DNA of 64,000 nucleotides, taken from the NCBI RefSeq assembly GCF_904849725.1, contig NC_058518.1, positions 211,804,741-211,868,740 on the forward strand. The letters are read 5' to 3'. This document shows positions 55,401 to 64,000 of the stretch, piece by piece. The stretch comes from Hordeum vulgare subsp. vulgare (lineage: Eukaryota > Streptophyta > Magnoliopsida > Poales > Poaceae). Within the stretch, counting starts at the first letter, position 1, and each line of letters starts with the position of its first letter. Both the position numbers and the translations under genes were made by a program. The notes under the pieces were generated by a model that did not search any database, was not told the origin of the DNA, and saw nothing but the letters and a program-made list of their open reading frames with translations.

Positions 55401-56467
55401 GGAGCATGCCGGCGATGAGCCGACGCGGCTGCTGGAGCTCGGGTTCATGGGTCTCGGGGCTGGAGTGCCGGGGAGAGAGGGGAAACAGAGGGGAAATGCT
55501 CGCAAGCTCACGGTGGAGGCGAAGCTGGGCTTAGACTGCTCGGGGAGGGGCTGTAGCCGGCGATCCACCGTCGATTTGCCGGCGGCCGAAGGTTGTAGAC
55601 GACGGCATTGGGGCGTTGCAGGGCTCGGGGAGGACTGTTTCGTCGACGTGCGTGTCGAGCTCGACGTTGCGGAGAGGATGGAACACTCGAGAAGGCTTCC
55701 CTGTGGCCAGAGAGCTCGGGCTCCTCGAGCTCATGCTTCTGTCAATGGCGACAGGAGGAGAGGGATGAAACCGAGAGGAGGGGGAGGAATGGAGAGCGGG
55801 GATGGATAGGGACGTGCTCGGGGTAGTCATCCCCATTGTCGCGCTGTCCTGGGGGGCAGCGGAGGACGCCACGACGAAGCACGAGGTGGAGGAGGCCGCC
55901 GTCGTCGTTCTCTCCTCTGCCAGAAGGCAAAGGAAGAAGACGACCCTGCACCTGGTGGGCTGGGCCTCGCAGGTAAGCGTACAATAGGGTTTTTTCATTT
56001 TCTGCTATTTCTGTTTCTGTTTTATTTGCTTACATTGATTTCTATTTATTTTGGCTTCAAAAAGCAAGCTAAAAATTAGTTTGAACAACCCTGAGTGATA
56101 GTTGGAATATTCCCAACTACTCCTGAGGTTTGCAACGTTTTTGAAACTTGAAAATACTTGAATTCAAATTTAAGTTTGAATTCAGGGGCTTTCTGAATTA
56201 CAAATAAATGCCAAGGGTGTTTTGAAAATAGTTTTCTCCCCTGATAATTTGTTTTCAGTATTTATCAGAAATATTGAACTTTTAAGAAGGCCATTTTGGG
56301 TTCATTGATTTTGACAAGATTTGAATTTCCTTTGAATAAGAAGTGGCTAGGGTTTTTTTGGTTTGAGTTTCACCACTTCTTTGGAGTTTGTTTCAAATTC
56401 TTGAATGCAAAGGAAGAAAACATGAGCACAAATACTAAACCCTAGTTAGGGATCAAGGGATGTGACA
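52450..56467 (-). repeat. Chromovirus 5' LTR
   Basis: Same text as the LTR at 24807, 4018 bp, lying between the PBS (left) and TSD TTTCC (right). GC-rich ORFs at 55310-55998 mirror those in the other copy and are not called as genes. Confidence 0.92.
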
Positions 56468-56472
56468 TTTCC

Positions 56473-57069
56473 CCTTTAGTGCGAAGGGGGCACGGGCGTA
56501 CCAGGGTTCCAAAGGCATTTTCCAAAGGTTTACTTTCTGGTGCAACAAGTCCGTCGCCACCCGCGAGTAGGGCAGATGTCACCCTGGGGCCCGTCCCTGC
56601 AGCGCGGGCATCTACTTCGCACGCGAAGACCACCTTTGGGAAGGGGAGCATGTTCCCCTATTCCCCTTTGAAATTGGCCGCTGTGGGATCCCTTCCCGCT
56701 GAAACGATAAGGGAAGAGGACCCGGGCCTCCTCTATAAAGAGAGAGGGTAGGATATTTCATAAGGGGATCGGTTCATTCCCCACCTTGAGCAACACACAA
56801 AGCTACCCAGCCTCCAGAGGCACGAGAGCACTGTACTAGTTCATCCGCCAAACTCCACGAGAGGCAATCCACCAAAGGAGGAGTAGGGTTTTACGCTTCC
56901 CAGCGGCCCAACCTGGGTAAACTATTGTGTTATGTGTTTCCCTCAACATCGAGTGAGTCCTTCGTCGTTCCCATCGAGTAGCGAGCTAGGCAAGGTTAAG
57001 CAGGGAGAGATGTTCGTACACGCCCTAGTGTTCGAATCTTTAGGGTTTTGCGGAGCTCGAAATCCGACA
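56473..57069 (+). repeat. Tat-type element 3' LTR, right piece
   Basis: Continues the LTR after the chromovirus insertion. Contains a TATA box (TATAAAG, 56734-56740) in CTCTATAAAGAGAGAGG and ends CCGACA at 57069, the inverted match of the TGTCGG start. The next base belongs to an Athila pol. Total LTR length is about 876 bp. The ORF that begins at 56932 is LTR sequence up to 57069. Confidence 0.75.
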
Positions 57070-58230
57070 CATATGAATGAAAGGAATGAAATAGATAATA
57101 TTTTCTTTGATCAGCAGCCTATTCTGAAACACAACCTACCTGTTGAAAGACTTGGGGATTCTCTTCCACCCAAGGGTGATCCCATGTTTGAGCTTAAACA
57201 ATTACCTGATACTTTGCAGTATGCTTATCTTGATGAAAAAGAGATATATCCTATTATTATTAGTGCTAACATTTCAGAGCATGAAGAAAAGAGATTATTG
57301 AAAATCTGAGGAAGCACTGTGCAGCTATTGGATATACTCTTGATGATCTTAAGGGCATTAGTCCCACTCTATGTGAGCACAAAATCAATATGGAGCCTCA
57401 TGCTAAACCAGTTGTTGATCACCAACGACGATTAAATCCTAAAAACTGGAAGTGGTAAGAAACGAAACACTAAAACTTCTGGAGGCAGGTATAATTTATC
57501 GTGTTGCTGATAGTAGATGGGTTAGTCCCGTTCATTGTGTCCCTAAGAAGGGAGCTATTACTGTTGTTCCTAAAGATAAAGATGAATTGATCCCACAAAT
57601 AATTGTTATAGGGTATAGAATGGTAATTGATTTTAGAAAATTAAATAAATCTACTAGGAAAGATCATTACCCGCTACCTTTTATTGATCAAATGCTAGAA
57701 AGACTATCCAAACATACACACTTTTGCTTTCTAGAGGGTTATTCTGGCTTCTCTCAAATACGTGTATCAAAAGAGGATCAAGAGAAAAACACTTTTACTT
57801 GACCTTTTGGTACCTTTGCTTATAGACGTATGCCTTTTGGTTTTATGTAATGCACCTGCTACCTTTCAAAGATGTATGATGGCTATATTCTCTAACTTTT
57901 GTGAAAAGATTGTTGAGGTTTTCATGGATGATTTTTCTGTTTATGGAACTTCCTTTGATGATTGCTTGAGCAACCTTGATCGAGTTTTGCAGAGATGTGA
58001 AGAAACTAATCTTGTATTGAATTGGGAGAAGTGACACGTTATGGTTAATGAAGGCATTGTGTTCGGACACAAAATCTCCGAAAGAGGTATTGAAGTTGAT
58101 AAAGCTAAAGTTGATGCCATTGAAAAAATGCCATCTCCAACAGATATTAAAGTTATAAGAAGTTTCCTTGGTCATGCTGGTTTCTATAGGTGATATAAGA
58201 CTTCTCTAAAATTTCTAAGCCTCTCACTAA
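57070..58230 (+). pseudogene. Athila protease-RT linker and reverse transcriptase, broken
   Basis: 57070-57309 is the linker (ILKHNLPVERLGDSLPPKGD) ending at TGA. After a frame change the text LDDLKGISPTLCEHKINM leads to 57452-57802, the RT fingers (LLEAGIIY, WVSPVHCVPKKG, YRMVIDFRKLN). After another shift, 57840-58034 holds CNAPATFQRCM and the catalytic FMDD box (VEVFMDDFSVYG). A TGA at 58032-58034 follows and the thumb continues (GHKISERGIEVDKAKV, RSFLGHAGFYR). At least four stops or shifts. Confidence 0.88.
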
Positions 58231-58302
58231 TATTTTGAAAAGGATATTGCATTCGTTTTTGATGATGATTGTGTAGAAGCATTTGAAATTCTTAAGAAAG
58301 CC

Positions 58303-58968
58303 TTGATAATTGCATCTGTTGTTCAACCACCTGATTGGAACCTACCCTTTGAAATTATGTGTGATGCTAGTGATTATGCTGTTGGTGCTGTTCTAGGACA
58401 AAGAGTTGATAAGAAATTAGAAGTTATCCGTTATGCTAGTAAAACTCTAGACAATGCTCGAAGAAACTACGCTACCACTGAAAAGGAATTTCTAGCAATT
58501 GTGTTTGCTTGTGATAAGTTTAGACCTTATATTGTTGATTCCAAAGTAACTATTCACACTGATCACGCTTCTATTAAGTACCTTATGGAAAATAAAGATG
58601 CTAAACCTAGACTTATTAGTTGTGTTCTTATGCTACAAGAATTTGACTTGTATATTATTTGTAGAAAGGGTGCTGATAACCCCGTAGCAGATAACTTGTC
58701 TAGATTAGAAAATGTTCTTGATGACCCACTACCTATTGATGATAGCTTTCCTGATGAACAGTTAGCTGTTATAAATGCTTCACGCAATGCTCCTTGGTAT
58801 GCTCATTATGCTAACTACATTGTTGCTAAATTTATACCGCCTAGTTTTACATACCAACAAAAGAAAATGTTCTTCTATGATTTAAGACATTACTTTTGGG
58901 ACGATCCACATCTTTATAAAGAAGGAGTAGATGGTATTATTAGTCATTTTGTACCCGAGCATGAATAG
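58303..58968 (+). pseudogene. Athila RNase H and integrase zinc region
   Basis: 221 open codons. RNase H: Asp21 (MCDASDYAVGAVL), Glu in TTEKEFLAIVFA, Asp in IHTDHASIKYL; tether NPVADNLSRLENVLDD. It then enters the integrase N-terminus (FFYDLRHYFWDDPHLY) and is stopped at 58966-58968. Internal start codon only; the protein is continuous with RT in the family. Confidence 0.88.
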
Positions 58969-59097
58969 GGACAAATCCTATACACGTGTCACTCCGAGGC
59001 CTACAGAGGACATCACGCTGGAGATAGAACTTCACACAAGTTATTACAATCTGGTTTTTATCGGTCTACTCTCTTCAAAGATGCCCACAAGTTTGTC

Positions 59098-59502
59098 TTG
59101 TCCTATGATGAATGTCAAAGAATTGGTAATATTAGTAGACGCCGGGAAATGACTTTGAATTACTCTCTAGTTATTGAACCATTTGATGTTTGGGGTTTTG
59201 ATTATATGGGACCTTTTCCAAAATCCAACGGGTATACTCACATTCTAGTTGCTGCTGGTTATGTTACTAAGTGGGTAGAAGCTATTCCATCTAGTAGTGC
59301 TGATCATAACACTTCTATTAAAATGCTGAAAGAAGTTATTTTCCCTAGATTTGGAGTCCCTAGATATTTAATGACTGATGGTGGTTCACACTTTATTCAT
59401 GGCGCTTTCCATAAATTGCTTGCTAGGTATGATGTTAATCATAGAGTTGCATATCCTTATCATCCTCAGTCTTGTGGGCAAGTAGAATTTAGCAATACAT
59501 AA
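59098..59502 (+). pseudogene. Athila integrase core
   Basis: Catalytic residues Asp35 (VWGFDYMGPFP), Asp94 (LMTDGGSHF) and Glu130 (SCGQVEFSN), with 35 residues between the last two. All three are retained. Stop at 59500-59502. A decayed zinc-finger segment lies between 58968 and 59098. Confidence 0.88.
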
Positions 59503-59604
59503 ATTAAATTGATCTTGCAAAAAATCGTTAATAGATCTAGAAAGAATTGATCTAAGAAACTTGATGATGCATTATGCTCTTATAGATCTGCTTACAAAAA
59601 ACCT

Positions 59605-60021
59605 ATGGGTATGTCTCCGTATAAAATGGTTTTTGGTAAAGCATGCCACTTACCTCTAGAGCTAGAACATAAAGCCTATTGGGCAATTAAAGAACTTAAC
59701 TATGATTTGAAACTTGCTGGTGAAAAGAGGTTATTTGACGTTAGCTTACTTGATGAATGGAGAACCCAGGCCTATGAGAATGCTAAGTTTTTTAAAGAAA
59801 AGGTTAAGAGATGGCATGATAGAAGGATACAAAAGCGTGAATTGAATATAGGTGATCATGTCTTGCTATACAATTCTCGTTTAAGATTTTTTGCAGTAAA
59901 AAATCTCTCTAAATGGGAAGGTCCTTACATTATCGAGGTAGTATATCGTTCCGGTGCCATCAAGATCAACAATGCCAAAGGTGCTAAATGTGCAGAGAAT
60001 CAAACATTATATCTCAGGTAC
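59605..60021 (+). pseudogene. Athila integrase C-terminus, cut by hAT element
   Basis: [20 protein letters not shown], then [20 protein letters not shown] and [20 protein letters not shown], the usual end of Athila integrases. The natural sequence is interrupted at 60021 by a hAT element; the last 20 codons of the open frame to 60081 are hAT sequence. Beyond the hAT (61265-61361) the remaining end is readable up to a TAG at 61359-61361. Confidence 0.85.
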
Positions 60022-60124
60022 CAGGGGCGGGCCCAAGAATTAGAGACTGTGTATTCAAATTTTGAAAACCTTTTTAGATAATAGCAGCATATTGTACTTG
60101 TTTTAAAATAAATAAAAAATATTA

Positions 60125-60210
60125 CTTCCTCTGTCAAGTGTCTCAAGCATAGTATAATTTTGTACTAGAATTAGTATAAAGTTGAGACATTTATTTTGGG
60201 ACAGAGGGAG
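60125..60210. mobile_element. Stowaway MITE (Athos-like), 86 bp, inside the hAT
   Basis: Ends CTTCCTCTGTCAAGTGTCTCAA and TTGAGACATTTATTTTGGGACAGAGGGAG with TA at 60123-60124 and 60211-60212. The left end has lost bases relative to the right. Family name by recollection. Confidence 0.8.
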
Positions 60211-61043
60211 TACATGATATATTACATTCATCAAATATTTATAACTTGGAATTGTTCAACCTGTGGAAGTAATAATTATTCAACAATCCATGGCAAAACT
60301 TAAGATGTATAGAGGGTAGAAAAGTAGCAAATGATCAGAAAACTTACAAATTATACATGATAACTTTGCGAACGTTGATGCTTTGATAATGAGTGATGAT
60401 GTCCTCATCTGTAGCCTGCAAGAAGAATTCGTTTTAAGTGAATGTGGCCAAGCAATCATTCAAGTATTACCTTGCAAATTATCTTGTTTGAGTAATCTAG
60501 AATTGACTGCAAATAAGTCTACAAATTTATTACATTTAATAAATAGAAAGACAAGTGGTCAGACTAACTTGCTTAAACTTGTACGTCTGTACTATAGGTG
60601 CTCCCTGCTGGACGCTGGATAGTGCAAGAAGAAAATTGTGTATGTGAGAGCAGTGATAGATGGATTCAGTTCGACTAAGGATTGGCATGAGAGTAGAGAT
60701 CCCAACTTCAGAAGTTGAAGGATTAATATATCGATCTAATTAGTACTCATACCTTGGATAGATGAATCTGTGGGTTGTGGCTTTGAAATTGGATCGATGA
60801 ATGCTGCCCGTAGGAGACTTCGGTGATCAGAAGTTCAGAACCAAAGGGAGGGGATTAGTCACGCTATTTGCGCCGCCATGTGCACGTCCGATCCCCGATC
60901 AGTCGATGGCAATAGACCCATGGTGGCTCGCCTGGAAGAGAAGTGGGGAACATAGAAAAGGGAGGTGCCAGCGGTTAACTCTCCTAAGTCCTGTTGCGTC
61001 TGATCGATGGGCCTATTTTCTAGACGATGATGGATGTGTAAGT

Positions 61044-61123
61044 GACGTGCGTACAACCTGCAGCGATGGGCTAAGTCGTGGTGGGGAGGGAAAATAGACG
61101 TGCGTACAACCTGCAGCGATGGG
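61044..61123. repeat. 27-bp direct repeat, 53-bp period, in the hAT
   Basis: GACGTGCGTACAACCTGCAG plus seven bases occurs at 61044-61070 and again at 61097-61123. Probably a local tandem duplication. Confidence 0.9.
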
Positions 61124-61781
61124 CCGAATTGCCTTTTTTTCACGGTTTCATTTTTTCTTGTACATACACTGTATATATACAACATATACCTAGTCTTTTG
61201 CCAAAAATAATGGGTATTCAACTGAATACCCTTGAATTGAGGTGGGCCCGCCCCTGTCAGGTACTCCTATAATTTTTGAAACTAATATTATCAATACCAT
61301 AACTCCGGAAGAGTACAGTAGGGAGACCTATCAGAACGTCTCAGACCACGAAAATGAATAGGTATGTGCTATGATAAGCAAATCGAGTCCAAAACGATTG
61401 CAATGGCAATTTTTACCAGTTTTGGAATATTTAAAAAATTAGGATAATTTAAAGCAGTCCGAAGCGTGCACGAGGAGGCGACAAGCCAGGGGGCGCGGCC
61501 TATCCACTGGTCGCGCCCTGCAGGCCTGTGGCCACCCCGTGCACCCTCCGGACTCCGTTTTCTTGTGGAAGACTCCTTCAGGTCGGCAAAAATTCATTAT
61601 ATAATCCCCGGAAGGTTTTGACCTCTGTATCTCAACAATATCTCGTGTTTTTGTTTTGAGCTGTTTCTGAGCAGATTTAGAGTAAGATGTCATCCCAAAT
61701 TTCGACGGGGAGAGCTATGTATCACACTATCTTGCCAATCCTAAGCTGTACGGGGACGTAGATCCCTATGGATTGTGATCG

Positions 61782-62096
61782 GAGGATGAGCAGGAGATAT
61801 GCAAGTATGCGGAAGAAAGCTCGGATGAAGAGGAGATTCCCTTGCGTCATCCCAAAGATATGCATGTGGAGTTCAAGAAGTCGAGCCTCCCAAATACAAG
61901 GAAAAAACCAAAGGTGCTATTTATCCCTTCTCGTTTTATGCTGGAAAGCAAGGGTGAATTATGTCAAAGGATATTGAGGCTCCAGCTGGAAGTAGACGAT
62001 CTGAGGGAACAAAATTTCATTCTTAAGTGGAAACTTGAGAAGCTTTCAACCTCACCAACAACTCCAACATCACCACCTCCAAAGGAAGACAACTGA
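61782..62096 (+). pseudogene. Small 3' ORF of the Athila element, acidic plus coiled coil
   Basis: Open frame after a TGA at 61776-61778, ending TGA at 62094-62096. It is acidic at first (SEDEQEICKYAEESSDEEE), then basic, then a leucine-rich helix around LQLEVDDLREQN that looks like a coiled coil, and a Thr/Pro-rich tail. No start codon is certain and the frame is broken upstream. It sits in the position of the third ORF (env-like) of Athila elements but no transmembrane segment is visible. Function unknown. Confidence 0.5.
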
Positions 62097-63672
62097 ACAC
62101 ATGGGTATGGGCACTCCCCTTGGCTTGTGCCAAGCTTGGTGGAGGTGCCCCTATATCGTATCACCATCACACCTTTTTACTCTTTTGTTTTTCTTTGTTC
62201 GATCCTTTTAGTTATATCTTGATCTAGTAGAATAAACTTTTAGTGTGATCTATTTTTGATTTTTCTTTTTGTTCCCCCTATGTAAGCAAGTCAGAGAGTT
62301 ATATAATAAAGAGTAGTTTTGAGTCGAGGGCTTTTCTTGCTTGCTATGATCTGGAGAAAAAGAAAAATAAAGTAGTATAGAATAAAAGCAAAATAGCATA
62401 CATAATGATCTTATTAGGAGTGATGACTTCACATATAAAAAGTATGTCGATTGAAATTTGTTGGGAGTTGACAAACAAAGCTACTGGTCATTGTTGCAAT
62501 TAAAAGGAAGTAATAAAGAAAGAGAGGTTCACATATAAATATATTATCTTGGACATCTTTTATGATTGTGAGCACTCATTAAAATATTATATGCTAAGAA
62601 GTTGATGTTGGGCAAGGAAGACAAAATAATGAGTTATGTTTGCTTATTTCCGAATAGAAGTTATATGGTTGTAGATCCTTTAACATGTGTCGCTTGCTTC
62701 CACCTCATATTATCCAAAAGAAACTCCCGCACCAAGTAGAGATATTACTTGTGCATCCAAAAACCTTTAACCCCATTTTGCCATGAGAGTCCACCATACC
62801 TACCTATGGATTGAGTAAGATCCTTCAAGTAAGTTGTCATCGGTGCAAGCAATAAAAATTGCTCTTTAAATATGTGTGGTTTATTAGTGCGAGGAAAATA
62901 AACTTTACACAAACTTGTGATATATAAGAAATAAAAGCGACGAATTGCATAATAAAGTTCTTTATCATAAGAGGCAATATAAAGTGACATTCTTTTGCAT
63001 TAATAGATTGTGCATCCAACTATAAAAGCGCATGACAACCTCTGCTTCCCTCTGCGAAGGGCCTATCTGTTACCTTTACTTTGTAGCACTTACCTTTATG
63101 AAAGAGTTGTGGTGATCTTCACCATTTCCTTTATTTCGCCTTTATCTTTTGGCAAGCATCATGTGTTGGGGAATGATCTAGACTAATATATCCACTCAAA
63201 TGGGGGTGATCATGAGTTATTATTGTTGACATTACCCTTGAGGTAAATAGTTGGGAGGCAAAACTATAAGCCCCTATCTTTCTTTGTGACCGATTGAAGC
63301 TTTGACCTCATAGGTACCACGTGAGTGTTAGAAACTATGAAAGACTATAAGATGATTGAGTATGTGGATTTCCCTTACAAGCTCTTATAATGACTCTTTC
63401 CTATGTTGTGATAAATTGGAATTGCCTCAATGACTGAAATCATAGTTTGTTAGTTCTAAATAGAGTTCTTGATTCATATTTTACTCTATGAATGAATTGT
63501 TACTTCAGTATAAGATATTCCATGTCAATATGTATTTTTGTTCTAAAGATAATCATGATGCCTTCATGCCCGTAATTTATTTTATCGACAACTCTATCTC
63601 TAAACATGTGGGCATATTTATCAATCTCGGTTTTTTTGCTTGAGGACAAGCGAGGTCTAAGCTTAGGGGAGT
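62097..63672 (+). other. Athila 3' non-coding region and polypurine tract
   Basis: About 1.6 kb of AT-rich sequence without coding signal. It ends with CTTGAGGACAAGCGAGG and a polypurine tract GCTTAGGGGAG (63661-63671). The equivalent phrase precedes the LTR at 9488. Confidence 0.75.
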
Positions 63673-64000
63673 TGATACGCCTATTTTGCATCATGCTTTT
63701 ATATCAATATTTATTGCATTATGGGCTGTTATTACACATTATGGTACAATACTTATGTCTTTTCTCTCTTATTTTACAAGATTTACTTGAAGAGGGAGAA
63801 TGCCGGCAGGTGGAATTCTGGACTGGAGAAGGAGCAAATCTAAGAGACCTATTCTGCACAACTCTAAAAGTCCTGAAAATTTACTTAGAGAAGTCTTGGA
63901 ATTTAAAAAAAATAATGAGCGAAAGAAGTACCAGAGGGGACCCACTAGGTGGACACAAGCCAGGGGGTGCGGACTACCCCCCTGGCCATGCCCTACAGGC
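63673..64000 (+). repeat. Athila 3' LTR, first 328 bp (continues past window)
   Basis: Starts TGATACGCCTATTTTGC directly after the polypurine tract. Its right end and the target-site duplication are outside the window. Confidence 0.85.

Larger units (their letters stand above)
24807..56467 (-). mobile_element. Chromovirus (Tekay/Del-like) Ty3-Gypsy element with nested insertions
   Basis: Full-length minus-strand element flanked by TSD TTTCC (24802-24806 and 56468-56472). LTRs of 4005 and 4018 bp begin TGTCAC and end CCGACA in its own orientation. From right to left: 5' LTR, PBS, an extra ORF, gag, protease, RT, RNase H, integrase, chromodomain, PPT, 3' LTR. A BARE1-like element (31613-49237) interrupts pol between protease and RT. 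Without nested DNA the element is about 14.0 kb. Hand count over the first 350 bp gives about 14 differences between LTRs. Confidence 0.93.
60022..61256. mobile_element. Non-autonomous hAT element, 1235 bp
   Basis: Terminal inverted repeats CAGGGGCGGGCCCA at 60022-60035 and the complement TGGGCCCGCCCCTG at 61243-61256, flanked by the perfect 8-bp TSD TCAGGTAC (60014-60021 and 61257-61264). The CAGGGGCGG-type end and 8-bp TSD define hAT. It encodes no transposase; ORFs at 60383-60622 and 60801-61097 have no recognisable domain. It contains a Stowaway MITE and a 27-bp direct repeat. Confidence 0.95.
57070..64000 (+). mobile_element. Athila-lineage Ty3-Gypsy element, 5' end missing
   Basis: Begins without its 5' part exactly where the Tat-type LTR ends (57069) and carries a broken pol (57070-61361), a long 3' region, a polypurine tract and the start of the 3' LTR at 63673, which leaves the window. 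The pol wording and the TGATACG LTR start fit the Fatima/Sabrina-type Athila group of wheat (name uncertain). A hAT element interrupts the end of pol. No LTR for its 5' side was found left of the nest. Confidence 0.88.

Noticed and set aside
60383..61097. Possible captured gene inside the hAT element
   Set aside because: The two ORFs (60383-60622, 60801-61097) show no recognisable domain and the frame is not supported by exon structure.

Overview
This is plant nuclear DNA, almost certainly from a Triticeae grass (wheat, Aegilops or barley type). The evidence is complete BARE1/WIS/Angela-type Copia LTRs, wheat-type Stowaway MITEs, several Gypsy lineages nested in one another, and only one host gene, cut by the left edge. 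No rRNA, tRNA, CRISPR array or bacterial-type operon was seen. Family names are from recognition by eye; boundaries marked by target-site duplications (TSDs) are read directly from the sequence.

Left edge (1-4.4 kb): the last exon of a RabA/Rab11-class small GTPase (2028-2466). Its 5' exon lies outside the window, and the visible intron carries a Stowaway MITE inside a 235-bp tandem duplication. Downstream are a 41-bp tandem duplication, an AT-rich degenerate repeat zone and a 160-bp Stowaway MITE with TA TSDs.

4.4-16.9 kb: a decayed minus-strand LINE (endonuclease, reverse transcriptase, zinc-binding and RNase H regions) is split by an Athila-like LTR retrotransposon (6738-15261, TSD CACAT/CACAC). 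That element's 3' LTR is itself split by a 4.2-kb solo LTR (10954-15132, TSD CGGTT). 16.9-21.1 kb: an array of paired GTTAACT motifs, then a decayed Mutator-like transposase gene (MULE).

21.3-64 kb is a nest five elements deep. Outermost is an Athila-lineage Gypsy element (57070 to beyond the right edge). It abuts the 3' LTR of a Tat-type Gypsy element (24528-24806 plus 56473-57069) that carries an antisense ORF. That LTR is interrupted by a minus-strand chromovirus (Tekay/Del-like) Gypsy element (24807-56467, TSD TTTCC). Its pol is interrupted by a plus-strand BARE1-like Copia element (31613-49237, TSD GCCAT), whose pol is interrupted by a minus-strand Angela-like Copia element (35600-44394, TSD GCAAT). 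The outer Athila pol also holds a 1.2-kb hAT element (60022-61256, 8-bp TSD TCAGGTAC), which contains an 86-bp Stowaway MITE.

Every retroelement gene set seen is broken by stops, frameshifts or insertions, so none looks autonomous now. Hand-counted LTR divergence is about 4% for the chromovirus (first 350 bp) and about 1.2-1.3% for both Copia elements, which agrees with the nesting order. The most interesting points are an intact extra ORF upstream of the chromovirus gag with a possible dsRNA-binding-like pattern, the opposed BARE1/Angela pol copies that could give a long hairpin RNA, a 12-bp palindrome shared by two 4-kb LTR families, and the GTTAACT array.
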